A DNA stretch of 64,000 bases from Streptomyces rubrogriseus (lineage in GTDB: Bacteria > Actinomycetota > Actinomycetes > Streptomycetales > Streptomycetaceae): assembly GCF_027947575.1 (NCBI RefSeq), contig NZ_CP116256.1, positions 5,208,001 to 5,272,000 on the forward strand. Reading direction: 5' to 3'. The notes below the pieces were generated by a model. The model made no database searches. It saw only the letters and a program-made list of their open reading frames with translations, and was not told the DNA's origin. Shown here piece after piece: positions 45,610-54,488 of the stretch (the first letter of the stretch is position 1; each line of letters begins with the position of its first letter). The position numbers and the translations under genes were made by a program.

Positions 45610-46485
45610 ATGTCCACACGCACACTCATCTCACCGGCCCAGCTCGCCCGCCCGCGCGGCAAGGCGCTGTACTGGGTGGTCTTCGGCCTCGTCGTCGCCC
45701 TGTTCACCGTGGTCTTCCTCGGCCCGATGTACTGGATGGTCTCCAGCGGTTTCAAGGACACCCAGGAGGTCGTGCAGACCCCGCCGACCCTGGTTCCCGA
45801 GTCCTTCCAGCCCGACAACTACTCGCAGGCCTGGAACGTCATGGACCTGGCGAGTCTGCTGGGGAACACCCTGTTCTACGCGTTCGGCGCGCTCGCCTTC
45901 CAGCTGGTGTTCGACGTGGCGGCGGCCTACTCGCTGTCCAAGCTCCGGCCGGTCTTCGGCAAGGCCATCCTCGGTCTGATGCTGGCGACTCTGATGATTC
46001 CGGCGACCGTGCTGGTGGTGCCGCAGTACCTGACGGTGCTCGACGTGCCGATCTTCGAGCGCAACCTGCTGAACACGCCGTGGGCGATCTGGCTGCCGTC
46101 GGTGACCAACGCCTTCAACATCTTCCTGCTGAAGCGGTTCTTCGACTCGATCCCGCGGGAGCTGCTCGACGCCGCTTCGATGGACGGTGCCTCACCGATG
46201 CGCACGCTCCGGTCGATCGTGCTGCCGATCTCGCGGCCGATCCTGGGTGTGGTGTCCATCTTCGCGATCGTGGGCGTCTGGAAGGACTTCCTCTGGCCCA
46301 TGCTGACCCTGCCCGACCCGTCCAAGCAGACCCTGAACGTCGGGATCTACTCCCTGTCCAACGGGGTCCCCATGAACGTGCTGATCGCGGCGCTCACCAT
46401 GGCCTCGCTGCCGACGCTCGTCATCTTCCTGATCTTCCAGCGCAACATCATGAGCGGACTCACCGCCGGCGGGCTCAAGGGCTGA
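45610..46485 (+). CDS. Oligosaccharide ABC transporter permease (MalG type)
   Basis: CUT1 permease of 291 residues, six helices, EAA-type loop LLDAASMDGASPMRTLRSIVLPIS. GGGGGAAA precedes ATG 45610. No ATPase gene is encoded between this and the GH13 gene 144 bp downstream, so a shared ATPase elsewhere in the genome is implied. Confidence 0.93.
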   Translation: MSTRTLISPAQLARPRGKALYWVVFGLVVALFTVVFLGPMYWMVSSGFKDTQEVVQTPPTLVPESFQPDNYSQAWNVMDLASLLGNTLFYAFGALAFQLVFDVAAAYSLSKLRPVFGKAILGLMLATLMIPATVLVVPQYLTVLDVPIFERNLLNTPWAIWLPSVTNAFNIFLLKRFFDSIPRELLDAASMDGASPMRTLRSIVLPISRPILGVVSIFAIVGVWKDFLWPMLTLPDPSKQTLNVGIYSLSNGVPMNVLIAALTMASLPTLVIFLIFQRNIMSGLTAGGLKG

Positions 46486-46629
46486 GGGCTCCAGGGCCGG
46501 GGCGCCTGCCGCCTGCCCTTCCTCCCCTCCCTCCCGGCTCGTCCCGTCAACCTTCGCCGCCGGCCTGTCCGACGCCCCGCTCTGTCCGGGCCGGCGGCGA
46601 AGATCCACCCTGCCCGAAAGGACCGTCAC

Positions 46630-48234
46630 GTGGCAGCCCCCAACTCGCACCGCACCGAAGACTGGTGGCGCGACGCCGTCATCTACCAGGTGTACCCCCG
46701 CAGTTTCGCCGACGGCGACGGCGACGGCACCGGTGACCTCGCGGGCGTGAGGGCGAGACTGCCCTACCTCGCCGAACTCGGCGTGGACGCCGTCTGGTTC
46801 ACCCCCTGGTACGTCTCCCCGCTGGTGGACGGCGGCTACGACGTCGCCGACTACCGCACCATCGACCCCGCCTTCGGCACCCTGGGCGAGGCCGAGAAGC
46901 TGATCGCCGAGGCGCGGGAGCTGGGCATCCGCACCATCGTCGACATCGTGCCCAACCACGTCTCCGACCGGCACGCCTGGTTCCGGGCCGCGCTGGAGGC
47001 CGGGCCGGGCAGCGCGGAGCGGGAGCGGTTCCACTTCCGCCCCGGCCGCGGTGCCGACGGCGAGCTGCCGCCCAACGACTGGCCCTCCCAGTTCTCCGGC
47101 CGCACCTGGACCCGGGTCCCGGACGGCGAGTGGTACCTGCACCTGTTCACCCCGGAGCAGCCCGACCTCAACTGGGCCCACCCCGAGGTGCGCCGGGAGC
47201 ACGAGGACGTGCTGCGCTTCTGGTTCGAGCGCGGGGTGGCGGGCGTACGCATCGACTCCGCCGCGCTGCTCGCGAAGGACCCGGCGCTCGCGGACTTCGT
47301 GGAGGGCGTCGACCCGCACCCGTACATCGACCAGGACGAGCTGCACGACATCTACCGCTCCTGGCGCAAGGTGGCGGACGAGTACGGGGGTGTCTTCGTC
47401 GGTGAGGTGTGGCTGCCCGACGCCGAGCGCTTCGCGCGCTATCTGCGGCCCGACGAACTGCACACGGCCTTCAACTTCAACTTCCTGTCCTGCCCGTGGG
47501 AGGCGGACCGGCTGCGCCGCACCATCGACGACACCCTGGCCGAGCACGCCCCGGTCGGCGCCCCGGCCACCTGGGTGCTCTGCAACCACGACGTGACCCG
47601 CACGGTGACCCGGTACGGCCGTGCGGACACCGGCTTCGACTTCGCGAAGAAGGCCTTCGGCACCCCGACCGACCTGGTCCTGGGCACCCGGCGGGCGCGG
47701 GCCGCCGCGCTGCTGACGCTGGCACTGCCCGGCTCCGTCTACCTCTACCAGGGAGAGGAACTCGGCCTGCCCGAGGCGGACATCCCGCGCGAGCGGATCC
47801 AGGACCCGATGCACTTCCGCTCCGGAGGCGTCGATCCGGGCCGGGACGGCTGCCGCGTGCCGCTTCCGTGGGCCGCGGACGCGCCGTACTGCGGGTTCGG
47901 CTCGGAGACCGAGCCCTGGCTGCCGCAGCCGGCGGGCTGGCCTGCGTACGCGGCGGACCGCCAGGGCGCGGACCCGGAGTCGATGCTCTCGCTCTACCGC
48001 CGGGCCCTCGGCCTGCGACGGTCCACGGCGGGGTTCGGCGACGGCGGCCTGGACTGGCTGCCCGCGCCGGACGGTGTCCTCGCGTTCCGGCGCGCGGGCG
48101 GCCCGGTGTGCGTCGTCAACCTGTCCGCGGCGCCGGTCGAGCTGCCCGCGCACAGCGCCGTCCTGCTCGTCAGCGGGCCGCTGGACGAGGCGGGCCGCCT
48201 GCCCGCGGACACGGCGGTGTGGCTGCGCGCCTGA
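46630..48234 (+). CDS. Intracellular GH13 alpha-glucosidase (oligo-1,6-/maltase type)
   Basis: Cytoplasmic GH13 enzyme, 534 aa, no signal peptide. Visible: WWRDAVIYQVYPRSFADGDGDGTGDL (calcium-site region), VDIVPNHVSD, GVRIDSAALL (nucleophile Asp), VFVGEVWLP (acid Glu), LCNHDVTRTVTRYG (third Asp) and YQGEELGLPE. The QPDLNW motif before the nucleophile is typical of the oligo-1,6-glucosidase/alpha-glucosidase subfamily, so it should release glucose from imported alpha-oligosaccharides. The bond preference is not decided by sequence. GTG 46630 has AAAGGA upstream. Last gene of the ABC operon, followed by a strong terminator. Confidence 0.9.
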   Translation: MAAPNSHRTEDWWRDAVIYQVYPRSFADGDGDGTGDLAGVRARLPYLAELGVDAVWFTPWYVSPLVDGGYDVADYRTIDPAFGTLGEAEKLIAEARELGIRTIVDIVPNHVSDRHAWFRAALEAGPGSAERERFHFRPGRGADGELPPNDWPSQFSGRTWTRVPDGEWYLHLFTPEQPDLNWAHPEVRREHEDVLRFWFERGVAGVRIDSAALLAKDPALADFVEGVDPHPYIDQDELHDIYRSWRKVADEYGGVFVGEVWLPDAERFARYLRPDELHTAFNFNFLSCPWEADRLRRTIDDTLAEHAPVGAPATWVLCNHDVTRTVTRYGRADTGFDFAKKAFGTPTDLVLGTRRARAAALLTLALPGSVYLYQGEELGLPEADIPRERIQDPMHFRSGGVDPGRDGCRVPLPWAADAPYCGFGSETEPWLPQPAGWPAYAADRQGADPESMLSLYRRALGLRRSTAGFGDGGLDWLPAPDGVLAFRRAGGPVCVVNLSAAPVELPAHSAVLLVSGPLDEAGRLPADTAVWLRA

Positions 48235-48244
48235 GCCGTCACCG

Positions 48245-48286
48245 GGCGGACCCCCTGCCGGCGAGGTCGCCGAAGGGGGGTCCGCC
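48245..48286 (+). terminator. 11-bp hairpin ending the ABC/GH13 operon
   Basis: GGCGGACCCCC (48245-48255) and GGGGGTCCGCC (48276-48286) are perfect complements beginning 10 bp after the GH13 stop. Confidence 0.8.
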
Positions 48287-48347
48287 GTCGCCGGTCGTCC
48301 CGCGGCAGGGCAGAATCAGGACAGGAGGCCGTGGGAGGAGGCGACGC

Positions 48348-50129
48348 GTGCGGGAACGAGCGTGGCTGGGCGGGCTGCGCCGCCCCCCGAATCCCCTGGT
48401 GAGCGGGCACCGGGCAGCACGGGGCGCGCTGCGGTCGATGTCGGAGGCGCTCGGCGCCCGCCGCCGCCTGGCCTGGCTGAACGCCGCGGACCTGAGCATC
48501 GGCACCACGCTGGACGTGCGGCGCACGGCGGAGGAGCTGGCCGACTTCACCGTGCCCGAGCTGGCCGACGGTGCCGCCGTGGACCTGCTGGACTCGGTGC
48601 TGCGGTTCCAGGAGGGCGACCGGGTGTCGGGGGGCGGGGCACCGCGGCTCAGGGCCATGGCGGTGTCGGAGGTCGAGGGCCTGAACCTGGCGCCCGATCC
48701 CGTCGGCGAGCTGTCGGTGCACACCGCCGACCGGCTGGGGCAGCGGTGCCTCACCACCCGCCGGCCGGTGCTGGTGTCCCGGATGACGCGCGCCGACTTC
48801 GCCGTGATCGCCCCCTCGCGCGAGTCGTCGGACATCATGCGCCGGGCCGGGGTCCACTCCTATCTGGCAGTGCCGCTGATCGCCCGCGGAGTGCTGCTGG
48901 GGCTCGCCGACTTCGTCCGGGCCGGGCATCGGGCGCCGTTCAACCGGACCGACGTGGCACTGGCCATGGAGCTGGCCTCCAAGGCCGCCGTCTGCATCGA
49001 CAACGCCCGCCTCTACGGGCGCGAGCGCGATCACGTGGTCACCCTGCAGCGGGCGCTGCTCCCCCGGTCCAGCCCGAGCACTCCGGGCCTGGACGTGACC
49101 TCGTGCTACGACCCGGCCGCCGATCCGGCCGCGGTGGGCGGCGACTGGTTCGACGTGGTCGCGCTGCCCAGCGGCCGCACCGCGCTCATGGTGGGCGACG
49201 TGATGGGGCGGGGGCTGGCCGCCGCGGCGACCATGGGGCGGCTGCGCACGGTGGCCCGGACCCTGATGGCGCTGGACATCGCGCCCGAGCGGTTGCTGGC
49301 CCGGCTCGACCTGGCCGCCCGCGACCTGGAGGAGGACCAGGTCGCCACCTGTCTGTGCGCGGTCTACGACCCGTACGGCAGCACCTTCCGCATCGCCAGC
49401 GCCGGGCACCCGCCGCCGCTGCTGACCGGGCCGGACGGCGCGGTGTCGTTCCTGGACGTGCCCGCGGGGGCGCCGCTGGGGACGGGGGTGATCCCGTACG
49501 ACCCGGTCGAGCGGCCGGTGCCCGAGCTGAGCCGGCTGACGCTGTACACGGACGGGCTGATCAGGTCGCGCACGGCCGACCTGGGCACCCAGCTGGAGCG
49601 GCTGCGCGAGGCGGTGGGCGGCGGCGTGCCCGAGGACGGCACCGAGTGCCGGGCGGTGGCCGAGCGGGTCGGCGGCGACCGGTCGGACGACGCGATCGTG
49701 CTGGCCGCCCTGGCCCGGCCGCTCGGTCCGGAGTGCGACGTGTACGTGCGGGCGCTGCCGCCGGACGGGAAGGCCGCCGGGCAGGCCCGTACGGCGGTGC
49801 GCGAGCAGTTGGAGCGGTGGGGCCTTCAGGAGCTGGTCGACACCACGGAGCTGGTGGTCAGCGAGCTGGTCGGCAACGCCCTGCGGTACGGGAACGCCCC
49901 CGGGGAGCTGCGGCTGCTGCGGCACGAGCGGCTGTCCGTGGAGGTCTCCGACTCCGGACCCGACCTGCCGCAGATCCAGCACGCGGACGTGAGCGACGAG
50001 AGCGGGCGCGGTCTCCAGCTGATCAACATGATGTGCCGGCGCTGGGGGTCGTGCCGCACGCCCGACGGGAAGGTGGTCTGGGCCGAGCAGGACCTGCCGG
50101 TGCGGACCGGGGCGCCCGGCCCCTCGTAG
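48348..50129 (+). CDS. GAF-SpoIIE (PP2C) phosphatase with HATPase domain
   Basis: Soluble regulator of 593 residues with a GAF sensor domain (about 40-215), a PP2C-type SpoIIE phosphatase domain (about 235-435: GGDWFDVVALPSGRTALMVGDVMGRGL, LTLYTDGLIRSR, GGDRSDDAIVLA) and a C-terminal histidine-kinase-like ATPase (about 465-575: ELVVSELVGNALRYG, VSDSGPDLP, GRGLQLINMM). Such proteins act in partner-switching networks on anti-sigma-factor antagonists, here with a phosphatase and an RsbW-like kinase in one chain. No antagonist gene is adjacent. GTG 48348 has GGAGGAGG upstream; ATG 48438 is an alternative. Confidence 0.9.
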   Translation: MRERAWLGGLRRPPNPLVSGHRAARGALRSMSEALGARRRLAWLNAADLSIGTTLDVRRTAEELADFTVPELADGAAVDLLDSVLRFQEGDRVSGGGAPRLRAMAVSEVEGLNLAPDPVGELSVHTADRLGQRCLTTRRPVLVSRMTRADFAVIAPSRESSDIMRRAGVHSYLAVPLIARGVLLGLADFVRAGHRAPFNRTDVALAMELASKAAVCIDNARLYGRERDHVVTLQRALLPRSSPSTPGLDVTSCYDPAADPAAVGGDWFDVVALPSGRTALMVGDVMGRGLAAAATMGRLRTVARTLMALDIAPERLLARLDLAARDLEEDQVATCLCAVYDPYGSTFRIASAGHPPPLLTGPDGAVSFLDVPAGAPLGTGVIPYDPVERPVPELSRLTLYTDGLIRSRTADLGTQLERLREAVGGGVPEDGTECRAVAERVGGDRSDDAIVLAALARPLGPECDVYVRALPPDGKAAGQARTAVREQLERWGLQELVDTTELVVSELVGNALRYGNAPGELRLLRHERLSVEVSDSGPDLPQIQHADVSDESGRGLQLINMMCRRWGSCRTPDGKVVWAEQDLPVRTGAPGPS

Positions 50130-50200
50130 CACCCGGCCCGTCCCGGCACCCCCGGCCCGTCCCGGTACCCCCGGCCCGTAGCGGCACCCGGCCCGTCGGG
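50129..50200. repeat. Imperfect 17-19-bp tandem repeat, four copies
   Basis: Copies of GCACCCGGCCCGTCCCG or close variants start at 50129, 50146, 50165 and 50184, directly after the SpoIIE-phosphatase stop. They run into the shared terminator. Confidence 0.75.
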
Positions 50201-50232
50201 AAGGCCGGGGGCCGTCCCCGCCCGGCCTTCCC
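50198..50232. terminator. 12-bp bidirectional hairpin
   Basis: GGGAAGGCCGGG (50198-50209) and CCCGGCCTTCCC (50221-50232) form a perfect stem ending at the stop codon of the convergent ABC exporter gene. Confidence 0.8.
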
Positions 50233-52113
50233 CTACGCGGCCTTGTCGAGGGCCGGGCGCTCGAACTGGGTGCGGTGCAGTTGGGCGTAGCGGCCGTCGA
50301 CCGCGAGGAGTTCCTCGTGGGTGCCGCTCTCCACGATGCGGCCGGCTTCGACGACCAGGATGCGGTCGGCCGCCCGGACCGTGGACAGCCGGTGCGCGAT
50401 CACCACGGCCGTCCGCCCCTGGAGGGCTTCGGTGAGGGCTTCCTGGACGGCCGCCTCGGAGGTGTTGTCGAGGTGAGCGGTGGCCTCGTCGAGGATGACG
50501 ACGCGCTGGCGGGCCAGCAGCAGCCGGGCGATGGTCATGCGCTGGCGTTCGCCGCCGGAGAGCCGGTAGCCGCGCTCGCCGACCACGGTGTCGAGCCCGT
50601 CCGGCAGGGACCGTACGAGGTCGGCGAGGCGGGCCCGGCGCAGCGCCTCCCACAGCTCGCCCTCGGTGGCGCCCGGTCTGGCGAGGAGCAGGTTGGCCCG
50701 GACGGTGTCGTGGAAGAGGTGGCCGTCCTGGGTGACCATGCCGACGGTGTCGCGCAGCGACCGCGCGCTCAGCTCGCGCACGTCGACGCCGCCGACGCGG
50801 ACGGTGCCGCCGTCGGTGTCGTACAGGCGCGGCAGCAGCTGGGCGATGGTGGACTTGCCGGCGCCGGACGATCCGACCAGCGCGATGGTCTGGCCCGGTT
50901 CCGCACGGAAGGAGAGGCCGTGCAGGACCTCTTCGCCGCCGCGGGTGTCCAGGGTGGCAACCTCTTCGAGGGAGGCGAGGGAGACCTTGTCGGCGGACGG
51001 GTAGCCGAAGCGGACGTCGTCGAACTCGACGGCCACGGGGCCGTCGGGGACCGGGCGGGCGTCGGGCTTCTCGTCGATGAGCGGGGCCAGGTCCAGGACC
51101 TCGAAGACCCGCTCGAAGCTGACGAGGGCGCTCATGACCTCCACCCGGGCTCCGGCGAGCGCGGTGAGCGGGGCGTACAGGCGGGTCAGCAGCAGGGCCA
51201 GCGCCACGACGGCGCCCGCGTCCAGGGTGCCGCGCAGGGCGAACCAGCCGCCGAGGCCGTAGACGAGGGCCAGGGCGAGCGCGGAGACCAGGGTGAGCGC
51301 GGTGATGAAGGCGGCCTGGGCGGTGGCGGTGCGCACGCCGATGTCGGCGACGCGGCGGGCCCGGTCGGCGAACTCGGCGGACTCCTCCTCGGGGCGGCCG
51401 AACAGCTTGATCAGGGTGGCGCCGGGGGCCGAGAAGCGCTCGGTCATGCGGGTGCCCATGGCGGCGTTGAGGGCGGCGGCCTCGCGCTGCATGCGGGCCA
51501 TGCGCCGGCCCATGCGCCGGGCGGGGAGCACGAAGACCGGGAGCAGCACCAGGGCGAGCAGGGTGATCTGCCAGGACAGGGTCAGCATCACCGCGAGGGT
51601 GAGCAGCAGGGTGACCACGTTGCTGACCACGCCGGAGAGGGTGTTGCTGAAGGCGCGCTGGGCTCCGATGACGTCGTTGTTGAGACGGGAGACGAGCGCT
51701 CCCGTACGAGTACGCGTGAAGAACGCGACCGGCATGCGCTGCACATGATCGAACACGGCCGTCCGCAGATCGAGGATGAGTCCCTCCCCGAGCGTCGCCG
51801 AGAGCCTGCGGGAGAGGATGCCGAGCACCGCCTCCGCGACGGCGATGAGCGCGATGAGCAGGGCGAGGCGCACGACCGTGCCCTCGTCCCCGTCCGACAC
51901 GATCGCGTCGACGACCTTTCCGGCCAGGACGGGGGTGGCGACGGCGAGCAGTGCGGTCGCCACCCCGAGCAGCACGAAGCGGACGATGCGGTGGCGGTGC
52001 GGGCGGGCGAACGCGCCGATGCGGCGCATCGTGGCGCGGGCGAAGGGACGGCGCTCGTCCTTGGCGTTCATGACGCTGTACAGCTGCGTCCAGGCCGTGG
52101 TCTCCATACTCAT
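50233..52113 (-). CDS. ABC exporter (MDR type, fused membrane and ATPase domains) under a SoxR box
   Basis: Half-transporter of 626 residues with six helices (about 40-330) and a C-terminal ATPase: Walker A LVGSSGAGKST (about 423), signature LSGGERQR, Walker B VVILDEATAH, switch His in VIAHRLS. It should work as a dimer to export small molecules. The promoter has a 19-bp spacer and an 18-bp SoxR-like palindrome. The known S. coelicolor SoxR regulon includes an ABC transporter gene (SCO7008, from memory) in this genomic position, so the substrate may be a redox-active antibiotic or related compound. ATG 52113 starts seven bases after the -10 box, so the mRNA is probably leaderless; a second ATG at 52107 is possible. 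Confidence 0.92.
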   Translation of the reverse strand: MSMETTAWTQLYSVMNAKDERRPFARATMRRIGAFARPHRHRIVRFVLLGVATALLAVATPVLAGKVVDAIVSDGDEGTVVRLALLIALIAVAEAVLGILSRRLSATLGEGLILDLRTAVFDHVQRMPVAFFTRTRTGALVSRLNNDVIGAQRAFSNTLSGVVSNVVTLLLTLAVMLTLSWQITLLALVLLPVFVLPARRMGRRMARMQREAAALNAAMGTRMTERFSAPGATLIKLFGRPEEESAEFADRARRVADIGVRTATAQAAFITALTLVSALALALVYGLGGWFALRGTLDAGAVVALALLLTRLYAPLTALAGARVEVMSALVSFERVFEVLDLAPLIDEKPDARPVPDGPVAVEFDDVRFGYPSADKVSLASLEEVATLDTRGGEEVLHGLSFRAEPGQTIALVGSSGAGKSTIAQLLPRLYDTDGGTVRVGGVDVRELSARSLRDTVGMVTQDGHLFHDTVRANLLLARPGATEGELWEALRRARLADLVRSLPDGLDTVVGERGYRLSGGERQRMTIARLLLARQRVVILDEATAHLDNTSEAAVQEALTEALQGRTAVVIAHRLSTVRAADRILVVEAGRIVESGTHEELLAVDGRYAQLHRTQFERPALDKAA

Positions 52114-52120
52114 GCCGATG

Positions 52121-52151
52121 ACCGTAGAACCTCGACCAACCTTGAGGTCAA
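52121..52151 (-). promoter_or_regulatory. SoxR-type promoter with 18-bp SoxR box
   Basis: On the minus strand TTGACC (52151-52146) and TACGGT (52126-52121) are separated by 19 bp, the overlong spacer used by MerR-family activators. The spacer holds CCTCAAGGTTGGTCGAGG (52147-52130), one mismatch from a perfect CCTCAA...TTGAGG palindrome, as in known SoxR boxes. SoxR with an oxidised [2Fe-2S] cluster would activate the ABC exporter. Confidence 0.8.
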
Positions 52152-52251
52152 GGCGGCACGCTACGTCAAGGCGGCACGGTCCGCGGTCTGTAAGCCCGAA
52201 TCCGCGCGCCGGTCACCCGTAGTTGGCGCTCCCGGGGGAATGTCTTGTGCT

Positions 52252-53220
52252 GTGACGACTGCGGTTCGCGCCTCCGAGAAGCCACTTCTGCACCGTGTCC
52301 CGGTCCGGAGGGTCCTGTGTGTGCTCCCGCTGCTCCTGGTGGGCGTGGTCGCGGTGCGGCACCGGTCCGTGCTGGCCGACGGCTTCGGCCAGCTCGCCAC
52401 GGCCCGGTGGCCCTGGCTGCTGGCCGCGGCCGGCGCGACCTGTCTGACCTGGGTCGCCGCCGCCTGCACCCGGCAGGGCGCGGTGGTGGAGCGGCTGCCC
52501 GCGCGGCGGCTGCTGGCCACCCAGTTCGCGGCCGGCGCGGCCAACCACCTGCTGCCGACGGGCCTGGGCGCGAGTGCGGTGAACCTGCGGTTCATGACGG
52601 TGTGCGGGCTGCCGCTGGCCCGTTCCTCGGCCGCGCTCGCGCTCTACCTGCTGGCGGAGAGCGTCGGCCGCCTCGCCGTACTGGGCGCCCTGCTGATCGC
52701 GTTCCCCGGCGCGCTGCGGCTCGGCACCCTGCTGCCCGAGGGGGCCGTCGGGCCGCTGCTGGCGGTCGCGGCCGCGGTCCCGGTCGTGGCGGCGGTGGTA
52801 CTGGCGCTGCTCCCGCGGCTGCGCGGGGCGCTGCTCGCCTTCCTGCGGACGGCACTGGGCGAGGCCCGGTCGGTGCACGCCCGGCCGGCTCGCGCGCTGG
52901 CGCTGTGGGGCGGTGCGCTGGCCTTCCCCGCGTTGCAGGCCTCGGCACTGGTGCTGGTGGGCCGGTCGCTGGGACTGACGCTGCCCGCCGGGCACATGGC
53001 CGTGGCGTACCTCGCGGCGACGGTCGCGGTGGCGCTGGTGCCCACGCCGGGCGGCATCGGTTCGGTCGAGGCGGCGCTGGTCGTGGCGCTGGTGGCGGCG
53101 GGCGGGCCGGCGGCCGTGGCCACGGCGGTGGTGCTGGCGTTCCGGCTGCTGACGGTGTGGCTGCCACTGCTGCCGGGGGCGCTGACGCTGGCGGCGCTGG
53201 TGCGGATGCGGGTGATCTGA
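52252..53220 (+). CDS. UPF0104 / LPG-synthase-like transmembrane protein
   Basis: Integral membrane protein of about 322 residues and 7-8 helices. It matches the lysylphosphatidylglycerol synthase transmembrane-domain family (UPF0104): LPTGLGASAVNLRFMTVCGLPL and VALVPTPGGIGSVEAALVVAL are the characteristic segments. It lacks the soluble LPG synthase domain, so it is a stand-alone flippase-like or polyprenol-linked protein of unknown role. The start is uncertain: GTG 52252 has GGGGGA 12 bases upstream, while an in-frame ATG at 52240 would touch that site. It is not linked to its divergent neighbour in any clear way. Confidence 0.8.
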   Translation: MTTAVRASEKPLLHRVPVRRVLCVLPLLLVGVVAVRHRSVLADGFGQLATARWPWLLAAAGATCLTWVAAACTRQGAVVERLPARRLLATQFAAGAANHLLPTGLGASAVNLRFMTVCGLPLARSSAALALYLLAESVGRLAVLGALLIAFPGALRLGTLLPEGAVGPLLAVAAAVPVVAAVVLALLPRLRGALLAFLRTALGEARSVHARPARALALWGGALAFPALQASALVLVGRSLGLTLPAGHMAVAYLAATVAVALVPTPGGIGSVEAALVVALVAAGGPAAVATAVVLAFRLLTVWLPLLPGALTLAALVRMRVI

Positions 53221-53228
53221 GCGGCGGG

Positions 53229-53247
53229 CCCGGGAGGTCATCCCGGG
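53229..53247. terminator. Short hairpin between convergent UPF0104 and flavoprotein genes
   Basis: CCCGGGA (53229-53235) and TCCCGGG (53241-53247) with a 5-base loop lie in the 17-bp gap and overlap the flavoprotein stop. Confidence 0.5.
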
Positions 53248-54488
53248 TGAGGTCGGGCGACGGTGACGTGGACCGGTCCGCCCCGCGGGTCGACCCGGTG
53301 CGTCCAGCGGGCCGTGAGCTTCAGCGGGCGGTGCGGGACGGCGGTGATGAGGGGGAACCGCTCGCGGTGCAGGGGGCGGCCGTCCTGGTCGACGTACAGA
53401 ACGGGGCAGGGCAGCGGGACCGCCGTGCGCAGGAGGTAGGGGAGGCGGTCGTCCGGGGTGACGCGGTTGGGGGCGATGCGGAGCAGCGGCGGGCCGGCGA
53501 GGAGGGGGACGCCGCCGGGCCAGTACGGGTCCTCCGTGCCCGTGCCGTCCTGGAGCCACCGGCGTACGGCGGTCGCGGCGTGCGCGCCCTCGCGGGCCGC
53601 CGTGGCCGCGCTCTCGACGGCGTGCAGCACGCTGCCGACCGCGAAGACGCCGGGCCGTGAGGTGCGCAGGGCACCGTCCACGGCGGGGCCGCGGGTGCCG
53701 GGGTCCAGGGTCAGCGCGCCGCGCCGGGCGAGTTCGTGGTCGGGGACGAAGTCGCCGGTGAACACGACGGTGTCGCAGGCCAGCACGGTGGAGCGGCCGT
53801 CGCGGTGACGGACGCGCACGCCCGACAGGCGGCCGCGGCCGAGGAGTTCGGTGACCGCGGTGCCGGTGAGCACGGGGGTGCGGTGCCGCAGCCGGGCCGC
53901 CAGGGCCCACCCGGGGGCGGCGGGGGCCCGGGACAGCTCCGTGACCAGCGCGAGGACCTCCGCTCCGGCGGCCCGTACGGTGTCGGCGGCGGCGTGCGAG
54001 ACGCCCTCGGCGCCGACGATCACCGCGCGGGTGCCGATGTGCTGCCCGTACAGGTGGACCGCCTGCTGGAGTTCGCCGGTGGTGTACACGCCGGCGGGGC
54101 GGGTGCCGGGGACGAGGCGGGCGGCGCGGGGGCGTTCGCGGGCGCCGGTGGCCAGGACCACCGCGCGGGCCGCGAGGGTTTCGGCACCCCGGGGCCCCAC
54201 GGTGGTCAGGGCGCGCGGGCCCGCCCAGTCGAGGGCGGTGACGCCGGTGCGCAGGTCGGCTCCGGCGCGGGCGGCCGCGTCGGCGAGGAGGCGGGCGTGG
54301 GCGGGGCCGGTCAGGGCGTGCGGCCGGTCGCCGAAGCCCCGGTGCGCGCAGTGCCTGGGAACTCCCCCGGGCGCCTGCTCGCGCTCCAGGACCACGACGC
54401 GTGCGCCGGTCCGCGCGAGCCGGGCGGCGGCCGTGAGTCCGGCGGGCCCGGCTCCCACCACCAGGACGTCGGCCTGTCGGCTCGTCAC
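53238..54488 (-). CDS. FAD/NAD(P)-dependent oxidoreductase, second flavoprotein of the glp-type operon
   Basis: Flavoprotein of 416 residues. The FAD-binding GxGxxG is VLVVGAGPAGLTAAARLA near residue 10; a second nucleotide-binding region is GTRAVIVGAEGVSHAAADTV; CDTVVFTGDFVPDHELA and PGVFAVGSVLHAVESA are typical of pyridine-nucleotide-disulfide-fold enzymes. No redox-active CxxC is visible. The C-terminal 90 residues have no recognised match. GTG 54488 overlaps the GlpA-like stop (GTGA). In similar operons this protein is thought to form a complex with the [2Fe-2S] flavoprotein and pass electrons from glycerol 3-phosphate. Confidence 0.83.
   Translation of the reverse strand: MTSRQADVLVVGAGPAGLTAAARLARTGARVVVLEREQAPGGVPRHCAHRGFGDRPHALTGPAHARLLADAAARAGADLRTGVTALDWAGPRALTTVGPRGAETLAARAVVLATGARERPRAARLVPGTRPAGVYTTGELQQAVHLYGQHIGTRAVIVGAEGVSHAAADTVRAAGAEVLALVTELSRAPAAPGWALAARLRHRTPVLTGTAVTELLGRGRLSGVRVRHRDGRSTVLACDTVVFTGDFVPDHELARRGALTLDPGTRGPAVDGALRTSRPGVFAVGSVLHAVESAATAAREGAHAATAVRRWLQDGTGTEDPYWPGGVPLLAGPPLLRIAPNRVTPDDRLPYLLRTAVPLPCPVLYVDQDGRPLHRERFPLITAVPHRPLKLTARWTHRVDPRGGPVHVTVARPHPG

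Noticed and set aside
50275..52239. Long plus-strand extension upstream of the UPF0104 gene
   Set aside because: It is open only because it lies antisense to the ABC exporter gene; the membrane protein proper begins near 52,240-52,252.
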